Assembly: GCA_020636915.1 (NCBI GenBank) | Contig: JACJWV010000005.1 | Coordinates: 1-64,000 of the forward strand | Direction: 5' to 3' | Source of the DNA: Nocardioides sp. | GTDB taxonomy: Bacteria; Actinomycetota; Actinomycetes; Propionibacteriales; Nocardioidaceae | Length of the DNA: 64,000 nucleotides | Position numbers and translations under genes: made by a program | Notes under the pieces: generated by a model | Told to the model about the DNA's origin: nothing | The model's input: the letters and a program-made list of their open reading frames with translations, nothing else | Database searches by the model: none | In this document: piece by piece, positions 27,079-35,651 of the stretch | How the letters are laid out: every line of letters begins with the position of its first letter | Position numbering within the stretch: position 1 is the first letter of the stretch

Positions 27079-27170
27079 GGCACCAGCCTCCGCATCCCGG
27101 CCCGCGTGTCCAGCGGCCACGCGGCCCGAGGTCGCGGGACGTTGGTCCCCTCAGCGCCCGTCGCGGCGGC

Positions 27171-27194
27171 GCACCGGTGGGAGCCGACCGGTGC
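27171..27194. terminator. Hairpin downstream of the GNAT gene
   Basis: GCACCGGT and ACCGGTGC form a perfect 8-bp stem around an 8-nt loop, 24 bp after the GNAT stop codon and before the YwiC-like start on the same strand. A likely intrinsic terminator. Confidence 0.6.
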
Positions 27195-27217
27195 CAGCGC
27201 CTGGGCCGATGCCCGTG

Positions 27218-28024
27218 TCAGCCGCGGGTCCAGTGGTACGGCGTGGTGGTGGTCACCGCGACCAGCCCGCTGCGCTCGAGGATCGGGCGCGACATGTCGG
27301 TGCAGTCGCTGTGCAGGTAGACGACGCCCGCGGCGAGGGCCGCACGAGCCCGGGCGGCGACCAGCGCCCGATAGATGCCACGCCCTCGCCACGGCGCCAG
27401 CGTGGCGCCACCCCAGAGACCGGCGAACTGCGTGCCCGGCACGACCTCCAGCCGCCCTGCGCAGACCACGGTCCCGTTGCCGTCCTCGGCGAGCCACAGC
27501 CCGGAGAGCTCAGGCGCCGCGGCCAGTCGGTCGGCGGTTGCTGCGGCGCTCGGGCCGGACCCACGCCCGAAGACACCGGCTTGCAGCTGGGACGCCCGCG
27601 TGACGTCGTCCAGCAGGTCTCCACCGTCGCCCGCCCGGCGGACGGTGATGCCGGCCGGCAGGTCGACCGGCCGGTCGAGTCGGTCGGCCCTGCCGATCAT
27701 CACGGTCTCCGGCGGATCGGGCGCCAACCCGTGCGCCGACAACCGGTCGGACAGGTCGGCCGGCCGGTCGTGTCCGCGGGTCTTCCACTCGAACGTCGCC
27801 ACGTCCGTCCGGTCGCGGAACCACGCCACCGTCTCGGCGATGAGGCGGTCCAGCGCGGTGCCCTCGAGGCCCGCGAGGTCGCGGTAGGAGACGAACCCGC
27901 CGCGGCCGAAGACGCCGCGCACGAGCGGACCGTGCCGGTGCCAGCTGCGCGCGCCGACCATCTCCGCCTCCATCCGGAGCTGGGCGTCGTAGGCCTCGAG
28001 AAGGTCGCCGGTCGTCACAGTCAC
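27218..28024 (-). CDS. GNAT-family N-acetyltransferase
   Basis: 268 aa (GTG 28024). The C-terminal GNAT domain (about 125-268) contains LWLAEDGNGTVVCAGRLEVV and the acetyl-CoA binding motif GATLAPWRGRGIYRALVAAR (R-G-R-G-I). The end ARSGLVAVTTTTPYHW-like strand closes the fold. The N-terminal 120 residues (AQLRMEAEMVGARSWHRHGP, VATFEWKTRGHDRPADLSDR) look like a degenerate first GNAT repeat. The substrate cannot be assigned. No operon partner is evident. Confidence 0.8.
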   Translation of the reverse strand: MTVTTGDLLEAYDAQLRMEAEMVGARSWHRHGPLVRGVFGRGGFVSYRDLAGLEGTALDRLIAETVAWFRDRTDVATFEWKTRGHDRPADLSDRLSAHGLAPDPPETVMIGRADRLDRPVDLPAGITVRRAGDGGDLLDDVTRASQLQAGVFGRGSGPSAAATADRLAAAPELSGLWLAEDGNGTVVCAGRLEVVPGTQFAGLWGGATLAPWRGRGIYRALVAARARAALAAGVVYLHSDCTDMSRPILERSGLVAVTTTTPYHWTRG

Positions 28025-28100
28025 GGCGGGAGGCTAGCCGGGGCACACGTCCGCAGCGACCCGATATCCGGTCTCGACGTGCGGCCGGCCCGGGGTGTCG

Positions 28101-29528
28101 TCAGCGGCCGGGGCCGGTGCCGTCGTCGGTGACGACGTAGTCGTCGTTGCCGATCGCGAGCACCTGCGGGAGGTCGCCGCCCTCGGGCTCGGTCACGACG
28201 AGCGTGACCTCGGTGCCCTCGAGGCCGGCGAGCTCCTCGGCGTTGGTCTCGACGGTGCCGTCGGCGTCGAAGTCCGCCAGAGCCGCTGCCGCCAGGTAGT
28301 CGGCATCGCCGAGGTCGAGGACCGTGTCGTCGAGGCACCACGCCGGCGTCGTCTCGTCACCGCAGGCCGCCAGCGTGCCGGTCAGCTCGGCGGTCACCGG
28401 GGTGGGCTCGGTCGTCGGCGGCTGGGTCGGGAAGGTCTGCGGGCCGTCGGGCGTCGGCGGGTCGCTCGGGTCGCCACCGGGGTCGCCTCCCGGGTCGGTG
28501 CCGGGACCGTCGCCGGGGTCGTGCGAGCCACCCCCGCCGTGCGGGTGGTCGGGCTCGTAGGCGTTGCCGTCATGGCCGGACTGTCCGCCGTGTTGGCCAC
28601 CCTGCTGCCCGCCCTGGTCGCCCTGGTCGCCCTGCTGCCCGTGCTGGCCGCCCTGCTGACCCTGACCGGACGGTCCCTGCTGGTGGCCCTGCTGGCGCCC
28701 GGACCCACCGGGACCGCCGGAGGTCGCCGTCGGCAGCTGGCCGATGGCCCGCACCACGACGGGGACGTCGGGCTGGGCGTAGCGACCGGTGCGGTACTCG
28801 TGCTCCAGCGCGAGCACCTCGGCGACGTACGACGTCGAGGGGTTGTAGCGGTGGAGCGCGACGATGCGCCCCTGCCGGGTGTCGAGGCTGCCGGGCGCGG
28901 AGCAGAGGAAGACCGCGGCGCCGAGCGCGGCGTCGTCGATGTCGTCGGCGGAGCGGACGCCGTCACCGTCGGCGTCGACGCCGAGCGTCGCCCAGGTCGA
29001 GGGCAGGAACTGCATCGGGCCGACCGCGCGGTCCCAACGCTTGTCACCGTCGACCCGGCCGGCGTCGGTGTCGGCGACCTTGGAGACCGCCTTGCGCCCG
29101 TCGAGCGGCACGCCCCGGATGGCGGGGTGCGAGACGCCGTCGGCGTCGAGCCGCGCGCCGCCGTACCGCCCGTGGTCGGACTCGACACCGCCGATCGCGG
29201 CCAGCAGCGTCCACGACAGCCCGCACGACTCGTCGACCCGGGTCGCGACCGTGGTCGCACGCTGGTACGCCGCGAGCGCGACCGTTGGGATGTCGCCGAC
29301 GTCCGGGGCGGAGCCGTCGCGCTCGAGCGTGTCGCGCGCGACCGTCACCCGGGCGTCGGAGACGGTGGGCACCGCCGGGTCGGCGGTGGTCACGATCGTG
29401 TCGACCGGCGCCGACGGTGCGGTCTTCTGCACCGGTGCGGGCGCCATCCACGGCTGGCTGAAGCACACGACGCCGGCAAAGGTCAGCGTCGCGGTCAGCG
29501 CGAGTCGGATCGGGCGGACTACGAACAT
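28101..29528 (-). CDS. Secreted lytic murein transglycosylase with Q/G-rich linker
   Basis: 475 aa. The N-terminal signal segment is PIRLALTATLTFAGVVCF. An SLT/MltB-type catalytic domain (about 85-245) has LSWTLLAAIGGVESDHGRYG with the catalytic Glu, RWDRAVGPMQFLPSTWATLG and ALHRYNPSTSYVAEVL. A calcium-loop-like DADGDGVRSADDIDDA is inserted, as in related actinobacterial enzymes. A low-complexity tract (about 270-390, QQGGQHGQQGDQGDQGG and GGDPGGDPSDPPTP) leads to a C-terminal domain with a cysteine pair (LAACGDETTPAWCLDD) and a second acidic loop DFDADGTVETNAEE. The enzyme should cleave peptidoglycan glycan strands outside the membrane. The repeat-rich linker is prone to length variation. 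Confidence 0.88.
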   Translation of the reverse strand: MFVVRPIRLALTATLTFAGVVCFSQPWMAPAPVQKTAPSAPVDTIVTTADPAVPTVSDARVTVARDTLERDGSAPDVGDIPTVALAAYQRATTVATRVDESCGLSWTLLAAIGGVESDHGRYGGARLDADGVSHPAIRGVPLDGRKAVSKVADTDAGRVDGDKRWDRAVGPMQFLPSTWATLGVDADGDGVRSADDIDDAALGAAVFLCSAPGSLDTRQGRIVALHRYNPSTSYVAEVLALEHEYRTGRYAQPDVPVVVRAIGQLPTATSGGPGGSGRQQGHQQGPSGQGQQGGQHGQQGDQGDQGGQQGGQHGGQSGHDGNAYEPDHPHGGGGSHDPGDGPGTDPGGDPGGDPSDPPTPDGPQTFPTQPPTTEPTPVTAELTGTLAACGDETTPAWCLDDTVLDLGDADYLAAAALADFDADGTVETNAEELAGLEGTEVTLVVTEPEGGDLPQVLAIGNDDYVVTDDGTGPGR

Positions 29529-29626
29529 GATGAGTCAAGAGTAGACCCCCGAGGCCCCTCTCCGAAGCAGAATCTCCGTAAACTGCAGTCGTTCGCTCGA
29601 CATTTACCCCACGTTGGTGAAGACAG

Positions 29627-31711
29627 TCACCGGGGCAGGCCCAGGATCCGCTCCCCGGCGACGTTGCGGAGCACCTGCGTGGTGCCGCCGGCGATCGAGA
29701 GGCAGCGGGTGTTGAGCAGCTCCCAGACGTCGGGGCGGACCTGCTCGTCGTCGGTCAGGAGCACCCGCTCGCCGTGCAGCGAGGCCACCAGCTCGGCGCC
29801 GTCCTGCCGGTTGCGGACGCCCAGCAGCTTGGCCACGCTCGACTCGGCGCCCGGCCCGCGGCCGGCGAGCGACCGCATCGTCGAGCGCACCCCGAGCAGC
29901 GAGCAGACCGTGGCCAGCGCGACCGCGTGGCCGACCTGCACCCGCTGGGCGGCGGTGATGCCACCGGCTGCCAGCTCGAGCGCCCGCTCGGTGCTGTGGC
30001 TCAACCGGGACGAGCCCATGGCGACCCGCTCGTTGGCCAGCGTGGTCCGCGCCAGCCGCCACCCGTCGTCGACCTCGCCGACGACCATCTCGTCGGGCAC
30101 GAAGACGTCGTCGAGGAAGACCTCGTTGAAGAGTGCGTGGCCGGTGATCTCGCGCAGCGGCCGCACGTCGATGCCGGGGCTGTTCCGCATGTCGACGAGG
30201 AAGTAGGTGATGCCCCGGTGCTTCGGGGCGTCCGGGTCGGTCCGGGCCAGGCAGATGCCCCAGTCGGCGCGCTCGGCCACCGAGTTCCACACCTTCTGGC
30301 CGGTCAGGCGCCACCCGCCGTCGACCTTCTCGGCCCGGGTCTGCAGCGAGGCCAGGTCGGACCCGGCGCCCGGCTCGGAGAACAGCTGGCACCAGACCAG
30401 GTCGCCGAGCAGCGAGGGTCGCACGAACCGCTCGCGCTGCTCGTCGGTGCCGTGCTCGAGGATCGTCGGCAGCGCCCAGCCCGCGATCACGATGTCGGGC
30501 CGGCTCAGCCCGGCCCGGGCGAGCTCCTGGTCGATGACGACCTGGGTGACCGGGTCGGCGCCGAGGCCGTAGGGAGCGGGCCAGTGCGGCATGAGGTAGC
30601 CGGTCTCGACGAAGAGGGCACGCCGGTCGGACTCGGGTGCCGCCGCGATCCGGTCGACGGTCGCGCGCACCTCCGCGCGCACCGCGTCGTCGCGGCCGTC
30701 GAGGTCCAGGTGCACCCGCCGGCGCACCCCCGCGACGGCCGCGTCGGTCAGCCGACCGGCCGCCTCGTCGGCGTCGCCCACGAGCGCGCGGAGCGCGAGG
30801 GCGCGGCGCAGGTAGAGGTGCGCGTCGTGCTCGAAGGTGAACCCGATCCCCCCGAGCACCTGGATGCACGACTTGGCGACCTCGACCGCCCCGTCGAAGG
30901 CGACCGCAGCGGCCACGTCCGCCGCGAAGGCCCACTGCTCCTCCGCGCCCTCCCCCGCGTCGTCGGCCGCGGACGCCACGTCCCACGCGGCGGTCGTCAC
31001 CGCCTCCGCGGTCTCGAGCATCTCCGCGCAGAGGTGCTTGACCGCCTGGAAGCTGCCGATCTTCTGCCCGAACTGCTCGCGCACCTTCGCGTAGTCCACC
31101 GCGGTCGCGAGGCACCAGCGCGCCACGCCGGCCGCCTCCGCGGCCGCGAGCGTGACGACGGTACGGCGCAGCCGGTCGGTCGTGAGGTCGACCGCCTCCC
31201 CCGCCGCCGGGTCGAGCACCCGCAGCCGCCCGAATCGGCGGCTGACGTCGAGCCCGGGTGCCGGGGTCAGCTCGACCGCCTCCCGCGGCAGCAGCCGCCA
31301 GCCTGCCCCGACCTCGGCCAGCACGTGCGTCGCCGACGGGGCGTCCCAGACGATCGGCTCGGACGCGCCGAGGGCGATCCCGACGGCCGCGTCGTCCGGG
31401 AGCCCACCCAGCGCCTCCCCCAGCGCCAGGGCCGCGACGGCCGGGCCGAGCAGCGGGCCCGGCACCAGTTCGTGGGCGCAGGCCTCGAGCGCCACGGCCA
31501 CGTCGAGCGTCGTACCCCCACCGCCCCCGGCGGACTCCGGGAGCCCGATCGTCGGCACGCCCATCTCGGTGAGCGCCGCCCACGCGGACGCGAAGGTCGC
31601 GCCGTCGTCCTCCTCGGCCGCGCGCGCGAGCCCGCGACCCTGCAGGTCGGCCGCCCACTTGCGCAGGCTGGACGCCAGCTCGACGTGCTCCTCGGAGATC
31701 CCGATGGACAT
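29627..31711 (-). CDS. fadE34: Double acyl-CoA dehydrogenase FadE34/ChsE3
   Basis: 694 aa made of two fused ACAD repeats, as in M. tuberculosis FadE34 (about 711 aa), which acts on the C24 sterol or bile-acid CoA side chain. The N-half (1 to about 335) has VDYAKVREQFGQKIGSFQAV and GGIGFTFEHDAHLYLRRALA. The C-half (about 345-694) has MPHWPAPYGLGADPVTQVV, the FAD motif LFSEPGAGSDLASLQTRAEK, GQKVWNSVAERADWGICLAR and the C-terminal SIAGGTTQVLRNVAGERILG. It starts 64 bp from a perfect KstR box. FadE34 is also next to kstR in M. tuberculosis; here four genes lie between them. Confidence 0.92.
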   Translation of the reverse strand: MSIGISEEHVELASSLRKWAADLQGRGLARAAEEDDGATFASAWAALTEMGVPTIGLPESAGGGGGTTLDVAVALEACAHELVPGPLLGPAVAALALGEALGGLPDDAAVGIALGASEPIVWDAPSATHVLAEVGAGWRLLPREAVELTPAPGLDVSRRFGRLRVLDPAAGEAVDLTTDRLRRTVVTLAAAEAAGVARWCLATAVDYAKVREQFGQKIGSFQAVKHLCAEMLETAEAVTTAAWDVASAADDAGEGAEEQWAFAADVAAAVAFDGAVEVAKSCIQVLGGIGFTFEHDAHLYLRRALALRALVGDADEAAGRLTDAAVAGVRRRVHLDLDGRDDAVRAEVRATVDRIAAAPESDRRALFVETGYLMPHWPAPYGLGADPVTQVVIDQELARAGLSRPDIVIAGWALPTILEHGTDEQRERFVRPSLLGDLVWCQLFSEPGAGSDLASLQTRAEKVDGGWRLTGQKVWNSVAERADWGICLARTDPDAPKHRGITYFLVDMRNSPGIDVRPLREITGHALFNEVFLDDVFVPDEMVVGEVDDGWRLARTTLANERVAMGSSRLSHSTERALELAAGGITAAQRVQVGHAVALATVCSLLGVRSTMRSLAGRGPGAESSVAKLLGVRNRQDGAELVASLHGERVLLTDDEQVRPDVWELLNTRCLSIAGGTTQVLRNVAGERILGLPR

Positions 31712-31730
31712 CAGTCACCTTCGTGGGCGG

Positions 31731-31769
31731 GGTGGTTTCGAGGCTCGCTTCGCTCGCACCTCAGCCACC
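31731..31769. repeat. REP-like palindromic element (copy 2)
   Basis: GGTGGTTTCGAGG ... CCTCAGCCACC, 39 bp, 35/37 identical over the core to the copy that splits chsH2. It lies between the fadE34 start (31711) and the KstR box at 31775, so it is in the 5' leader or promoter of fadE34. Confidence 0.85.
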
Positions 31770-31774
31770 GGAAC

Positions 31775-31788
31775 TAGAACGTGTTCCA
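31775..31788. promoter_or_regulatory. KstR operator upstream of fadE34 and a methyltransferase
   Basis: TAGAACGTGTTCCA is a perfect TnnAACnnGTTnnA site. It lies 64 bp from the fadE34 start and 20 bp before the GTG of the divergent methyltransferase. Confidence 0.9.
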
Positions 31789-31808
31789 ACTCTACTAGAG
31801 TCGCCCGG

Positions 31809-32471
31809 GTGACCGACATGCCTGCCGACCTGCTGGCCCACGCCCTCGAGGCGAAGGGCTTCATGCCCGAGGACGAGGGCCTGCTGCTGCACCGCCACGC
31901 GCGCGAGCGGCTCCCGCACGGCCCGGTCCTGGAGGTGGGCACCTACTGCGGCAAGTCCGCCATCTACCTCGGTGCGGCCGCCCGCGAGGTCGGCGGCCCG
32001 CAGGCCGTGGTCTTCACCGTCGACCACCACCGCGGCTCGGAGGAGAACCAGGCGGGCTGGGAGCACCACGACGCCTCGCTGGTCGACGACGAGTTCGGCC
32101 TGATGGACACCCTGCCGGTCTTCCGGCGGACCATCGCCCGCGCCGGCCTGGAGGACCAGGTCGTCGCGGTCATCGGCCGGAGCACGACGGTCAGCGCGCA
32201 CTGGCGCACTCCCCTGTCACTGCTGTTCATCGACGGCGGGCACGCCGAGGTGCACGCGCAGGCCGACTACGCCGGGTGGGCGCCGTGGATCGAGCGCGAC
32301 GGGCTGCTCGTCATCCACGACGTCTTCCCCGACCCCGCCGACGGCGGGCAGCCGCCGTACCACGTCTTCCTGCGAGCGCTCGAGAGCGGCGCCTTCACCG
32401 AGGTTGAGGCGCTGGGCTCGATGCGCGTGCTGCGGCGGACCTCAGGGGCGGCTGGAGAACCGGTCGGCTGA
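31809..32471 (+). CDS. Class I SAM-dependent methyltransferase, KstR-linked
   Basis: 220 aa from GTG 31809 (VTDMPADLLAHALEAKGFMP); ATG 31818 is an alternative. The SAM-binding motif is PVLEVGTYCGKSAIYLGAAA, followed by VVFTVDHHRGSEENQAGWEH, LSLLFIDGGHAEVHAQADYA and LVIHDVFPDPADGGQPP. This pattern (GTYCGKS and FIDGGH) is that of the methyltransferase-24 / cephalosporin-hydroxylase-like group, which modifies small molecules or sugars. The substrate is unknown. It is the divergent partner of fadE34 at a KstR box, which makes sterol-responsive expression likely. The 3' end overlaps the next gene on the other strand by 30 bp. Confidence 0.85.
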   Translation: MTDMPADLLAHALEAKGFMPEDEGLLLHRHARERLPHGPVLEVGTYCGKSAIYLGAAAREVGGPQAVVFTVDHHRGSEENQAGWEHHDASLVDDEFGLMDTLPVFRRTIARAGLEDQVVAVIGRSTTVSAHWRTPLSLLFIDGGHAEVHAQADYAGWAPWIERDGLLVIHDVFPDPADGGQPPYHVFLRALESGAFTEVEALGSMRVLRRTSGAAGEPVG

Positions 32472-33575
32472 GGGACTGTCGGCCGACGGGCAACCGCACT
32501 CGAGACCGAGCTCGGCGAAGTGCGGTGCCAGCGAGGTGCCCCGGTAGATCCCCGAGCCCGCGGTGCCGTGGCCGGCGATCTCCCCGAGCGCGTCGACGGC
32601 GAGGATCACCGCGGCCGCGGTGTACGTCGTGTGCTCGACCGGCCAGTAGACGTTGCGCGGCTCCTCGGTGAGCGACTGGTCGCCGTAGACCCACCCGGTC
32701 CAGTAGCGGCCGTCGTCCTCGCGCAGGAACTGCATGTCCGCGACCAGCGAGAGCGCCCGCCGGTGGTCGCCGAGCAGGTCGAGCGCCATCGCGAGCTCGC
32801 AGGTCTCGGCGCCGGTCACCCAGGGGTTGGTGTCGACGCAGTGGATGCCCATGCCCGGGACGACGAACTCGTCCCACCGGGTCTGGAGCAGGTCGAACGC
32901 CGCCTGCCCGCGCACGGCCCCGCCGAGGACCGGGTAGTACCAGTCCATCGAGTAGGTCGACTTGTCCTCGAACAGGTCGCGGTGCTCGCGCACGGCGTGC
33001 CCGAGCCGGCCACCGGCGAGCTCCCATTCCGGCTGCGGGTCGTCGAGCAGGTCGGCGAGTGCGACGCCGGCGCGCAGCGACTGGTAGATGCTCGAGTTGC
33101 CGGTGAGCAGGCAGTAGTCCTCGGTGGGGGTGTAGTTGAGGCCGCCCCACGGGACCTGCTGGGCGACCACCCAGCCCAGCGCCGCGCGCACCATCGGCCA
33201 GTGCTCACGCACGAACGTGATGTCGCGGCGCACCAGCCAGTGGTGCCAGAGCCCGACGGCGACGTACGCCGTCATGTTGACGTCACCGCGCTCGTCCGCC
33301 GGCTTGCCGCCGACGATCTTCATCGGGAAGGAGCCGTCGGCGCGCTGCATCGTCGGGATCCAGGCGTAGGCGCGCTCGGCGGCCTCGACCTGGCCGCCGA
33401 CGAGCATGGCCATCGCGCCCTCGACGTGGTTCCAGATGTCGACGTGCTCCCCCGTCGTCCAGGGGATCGCGCCCCACGGCTCCTGCATGGCCGCGATCGA
33501 GGCCGCCGAGTCGGCGACCTGCTCGGCGGTGAGGATCCCGTCGACGTACGGGATCCTCGCGAGGTCGGGGCGCAT
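32442..33575 (-). CDS. (alpha/alpha)6-barrel protein (prenyltransferase/glycosidase-like)
   Basis: 377 aa from ATG 33575, overlapping the stop of the upstream methyltransferase (ATGA). Repeated helical hairpins with aromatic motifs (VDIWNHVEGAMAMLVGGQVE, AYAWIPTMQRADGSFPMKI, STYSMDWYYPVLGGAVRGQA, GIHCVDTNPWVTGAETCELA, RYWTGWVYGDQSL) indicate an alpha-alpha toroid. This fold is used by terpene cyclases, protein prenyltransferases and six-hairpin glycosidases. Databases often label this family prenyltransferase, but no lipid-binding motif is evident and a glycan role is as likely. The acidic residues in NHVEGA, SMDWYY and TGAETCE are candidate catalytic positions. No signal peptide. Third gene of the glycosyltransferase-methyltransferase operon. 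Confidence 0.7.
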   Translation of the reverse strand: MRPDLARIPYVDGILTAEQVADSAASIAAMQEPWGAIPWTTGEHVDIWNHVEGAMAMLVGGQVEAAERAYAWIPTMQRADGSFPMKIVGGKPADERGDVNMTAYVAVGLWHHWLVRRDITFVREHWPMVRAALGWVVAQQVPWGGLNYTPTEDYCLLTGNSSIYQSLRAGVALADLLDDPQPEWELAGGRLGHAVREHRDLFEDKSTYSMDWYYPVLGGAVRGQAAFDLLQTRWDEFVVPGMGIHCVDTNPWVTGAETCELAMALDLLGDHRRALSLVADMQFLREDDGRYWTGWVYGDQSLTEEPRNVYWPVEHTTYTAAAVILAVDALGEIAGHGTAGSGIYRGTSLAPHFAELGLECGCPSADSPSADRFSSRP

Positions 33576-34330
33576 CAGGCGGCTGCCTCGTCGGGCTTGC
33601 GGAAGTAGAGCACCATGCTCTTGCCGATCACCGGGTCGAGGACGCGGGAGGCGTACTGCAGCAGCTTGGGCTGCTTCATGATCTCCCAGACCAGCAGCTT
33701 GTGATAGGTCCGGGCGAGGAAGTGCTCGTCGTTGCTGACGCCCACGGCGCTCTTGATCCACCAGTACGGCGCGTGCAGCCCGTGCGCGTAGTCCTTGCCC
33801 TCGAAGATCATCGCCTGGCCGGGCGTGCCGTCGTTGGGGCGGCCGGCCTTGGTGACCTTGTCGATCAGCTCATGGTCGGTGTAGATGCGGATGTGCCCGC
33901 CCTCGGCGTTGTGGTAGTCGTCCGAGAGCCGCCAGTTGATGACCTCGGGCAGCCAGCGCGGCACCGAGATCGCCATCGTGCCGCCGGGGCGCAGGACCCG
34001 GACCAGCTCCTTGACGGCGTCGACGTCGGCGTGGATGTGCTCGAGCACCTCGGCGGCCACGATGCGGTCGAACTCGCCGTCGGCGAACGGCAGCGCCAGG
34101 GCGTCACCCTGCTTGATGTCGGCCTGGGCGCCCTCGGGGACCTCGCCCTGCTCCTTCATCGCGCCGAAGATCTCCAGCACCCCGGCCAGCTCGTCGGCGT
34201 CCATGTCGAACGCCACCACGTCGGCGCCGCGCCGGTAGGCCTCGAAGGCGTGCCGGCCCCCGCCCGCGCCCATGTCGAGCAGGCGCTCGCCGGGGCGCAG
34301 GCCGAGCCGGTCGAAGTCAACGGTGAGCAC
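33575..34330 (-). CDS. Class I SAM-dependent methyltransferase
   Basis: 251 aa (GTG 34330, VLTVDFDRLGLRPGERL). Methyltransferase-11 type: SAM motif RLLDMGAGGGRHAFEAYRRG, VVAFDMDADELAG, then ALPFADGEFDRIVAAEVLEH and LVRVLRPGGTMAISVPRWLP. The C-terminal half (YWWIKSAVGVSNDEHFLART, YHKLLVWEIMKQPKLLQYA) is specific to a subgroup found beside family 4 glycosyltransferases, such as Rv3030 in the mycobacterial methylglucose lipopolysaccharide locus. Its start overlaps the glycosyltransferase end by 14 bp. Likely methylates a sugar or a lipid glycan; this is inferred from context. Confidence 0.85.
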   Translation of the reverse strand: MLTVDFDRLGLRPGERLLDMGAGGGRHAFEAYRRGADVVAFDMDADELAGVLEIFGAMKEQGEVPEGAQADIKQGDALALPFADGEFDRIVAAEVLEHIHADVDAVKELVRVLRPGGTMAISVPRWLPEVINWRLSDDYHNAEGGHIRIYTDHELIDKVTKAGRPNDGTPGQAMIFEGKDYAHGLHAPYWWIKSAVGVSNDEHFLARTYHKLLVWEIMKQPKLLQYASRVLDPVIGKSMVLYFRKPDEAAA

Positions 34331-35600
34331 TGAGTTCCCCCTCGGTCGCCGGGCCGTCTTCGCTCGTCGAGCCCCGGTAGTCGTCGATCACTTCCTGGTA
34401 GGCGGCCGCGACCTTCTGCGCGACGGCACGCCAGCTGAAGAGCTCCTCGACGCGGCGGCGGCCGGCGGCGCCGTACCGCTCCCGGCGCTCGGGGTCGTCG
34501 AGCAGCGCGGCGATCGCGGCCTCGAGCTCACCGACGTCGCCGGGCGTCACGAGGTCGGCGCAGAGCCCGTCGGGGCCGACGACCTCGGGGATCGCGCCCG
34601 CGTCGGACGCGACCAGCGGGGTGCCGCACGCCATCAGCTCGGCCGTCGGCAGCGAGAAGCCCTCGTAGAGCGACGGCACGCAGGCGAGCTCCGCCGAGCC
34701 CATCAGCTCGACGAGCTCGGCGTCGCTGATGCCGTGGACGAAGTGGACCGAGTCCTTGATCGACAGCTTGTCGATGAGCTTCTCGGTGCGGCCGCCCGGC
34801 TTGGGCTTGGTGACCAGGAAGAGCTCGACGTCGCGCTCGGTGCGCAGCTTGGCGAAGGCCTCGAGCAGGGTCGCGATGCCCTTCATCGGGGCGTCGGCGC
34901 TCGCCATCGCCATGATGCGGCCGGGGACGCGCGGCGTGGTCGGCGGGACGAACGCGTCGTCGACCCCGAGGAGGATGACCTCCATCTTGGCCGGGTCGAC
35001 CCCGAAGTCACGGGCGATGTCACGCTTGGAGGTCTCCGACGGCGTGAGGATCTTGCGCGCCTGGCGGGCCACCTTCGCCTGCATCTTCACGAAGCCGTAC
35101 CAGCGGCTGAGCGTGAACTTGCGCCACGGGTTGCGGACCGAGGCGATGTCGATGCGGCGGTCGTAGCTGATCGGGTGGTGCAGCGTGGTGATCAGCGGCA
35201 GCCCGAGCTTCTCGATCTCGAGCATGCCGTAGCCCAGCACCTGGTTGTCGTGGACGATGTCGAAGTCGTCGACGCGGTCCTTCAGGGCGCGTACGGCGCG
35301 CAGGCTGAAGGTCTTGGGCTCGGGGAAGCCCGCCGCGCACATGGTGGCGAACTCCTCGACGTCGATGCGGTCGCGGAACTCCTTGAGCTTCGGGACCCGG
35401 AACGGGTCGGGCTCACGGTAGAGGTCCAGGCTCGGGAGCTTGGTCAGCTCCACGCCAGGGTCGAGCTCGGGGTAGGGCTGACCGGAGAAGACCTCGACCG
35501 AGTGGCCCAGGTTCACCAGCTCGCGGCTCAGGTGCCGGATGTAGATCCCCTGCCCCCCGCAGTGAGGCTTGCTTCGGTAGGACAGCAGAGCGACCCGCAT
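34317..35600 (-). CDS. Family 4 glycosyltransferase
   Basis: 427 aa GT-B enzyme from ATG 35600 (MRVALLSYRSKPHCGGQGIY); a GTG six bases upstream also fits. The N-terminal acceptor domain holds GGQGIYIRHLSRELVNLGHS and ITTLHHPISYDRRIDIASVR. The donor domain has MASADAPMKGIATLLEAFAK, SIKDSVHFVHGISDAELVEL and the E-x7-E motif region PSLYEGFSLPTAELMACGTP. These enzymes retain the anomeric configuration when transferring glucose or mannose from nucleotide sugars. It is the first gene of an operon with a methyltransferase and a barrel protein, which suggests synthesis of a methylated glycan or glycolipid. Its start is 52 bp from the KstR-like site at 35652. Confidence 0.88.
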   Translation of the reverse strand: MRVALLSYRSKPHCGGQGIYIRHLSRELVNLGHSVEVFSGQPYPELDPGVELTKLPSLDLYREPDPFRVPKLKEFRDRIDVEEFATMCAAGFPEPKTFSLRAVRALKDRVDDFDIVHDNQVLGYGMLEIEKLGLPLITTLHHPISYDRRIDIASVRNPWRKFTLSRWYGFVKMQAKVARQARKILTPSETSKRDIARDFGVDPAKMEVILLGVDDAFVPPTTPRVPGRIMAMASADAPMKGIATLLEAFAKLRTERDVELFLVTKPKPGGRTEKLIDKLSIKDSVHFVHGISDAELVELMGSAELACVPSLYEGFSLPTAELMACGTPLVASDAGAIPEVVGPDGLCADLVTPGDVGELEAAIAALLDDPERRERYGAAGRRRVEELFSWRAVAQKVAAAYQEVIDDYRGSTSEDGPATEGELSAHR

Positions 35601-35651
35601 CCTCACCTCTTTTCTTTGCCGTTCCCTCGGGTGTGTCCGTCCGGACGAAAC

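Noticed and set aside
28095..30206. A 703-codon open frame opposite the transglycosylase and fadE34
   Set aside because: It spans two well-supported genes on the other strand and shows no family motif.
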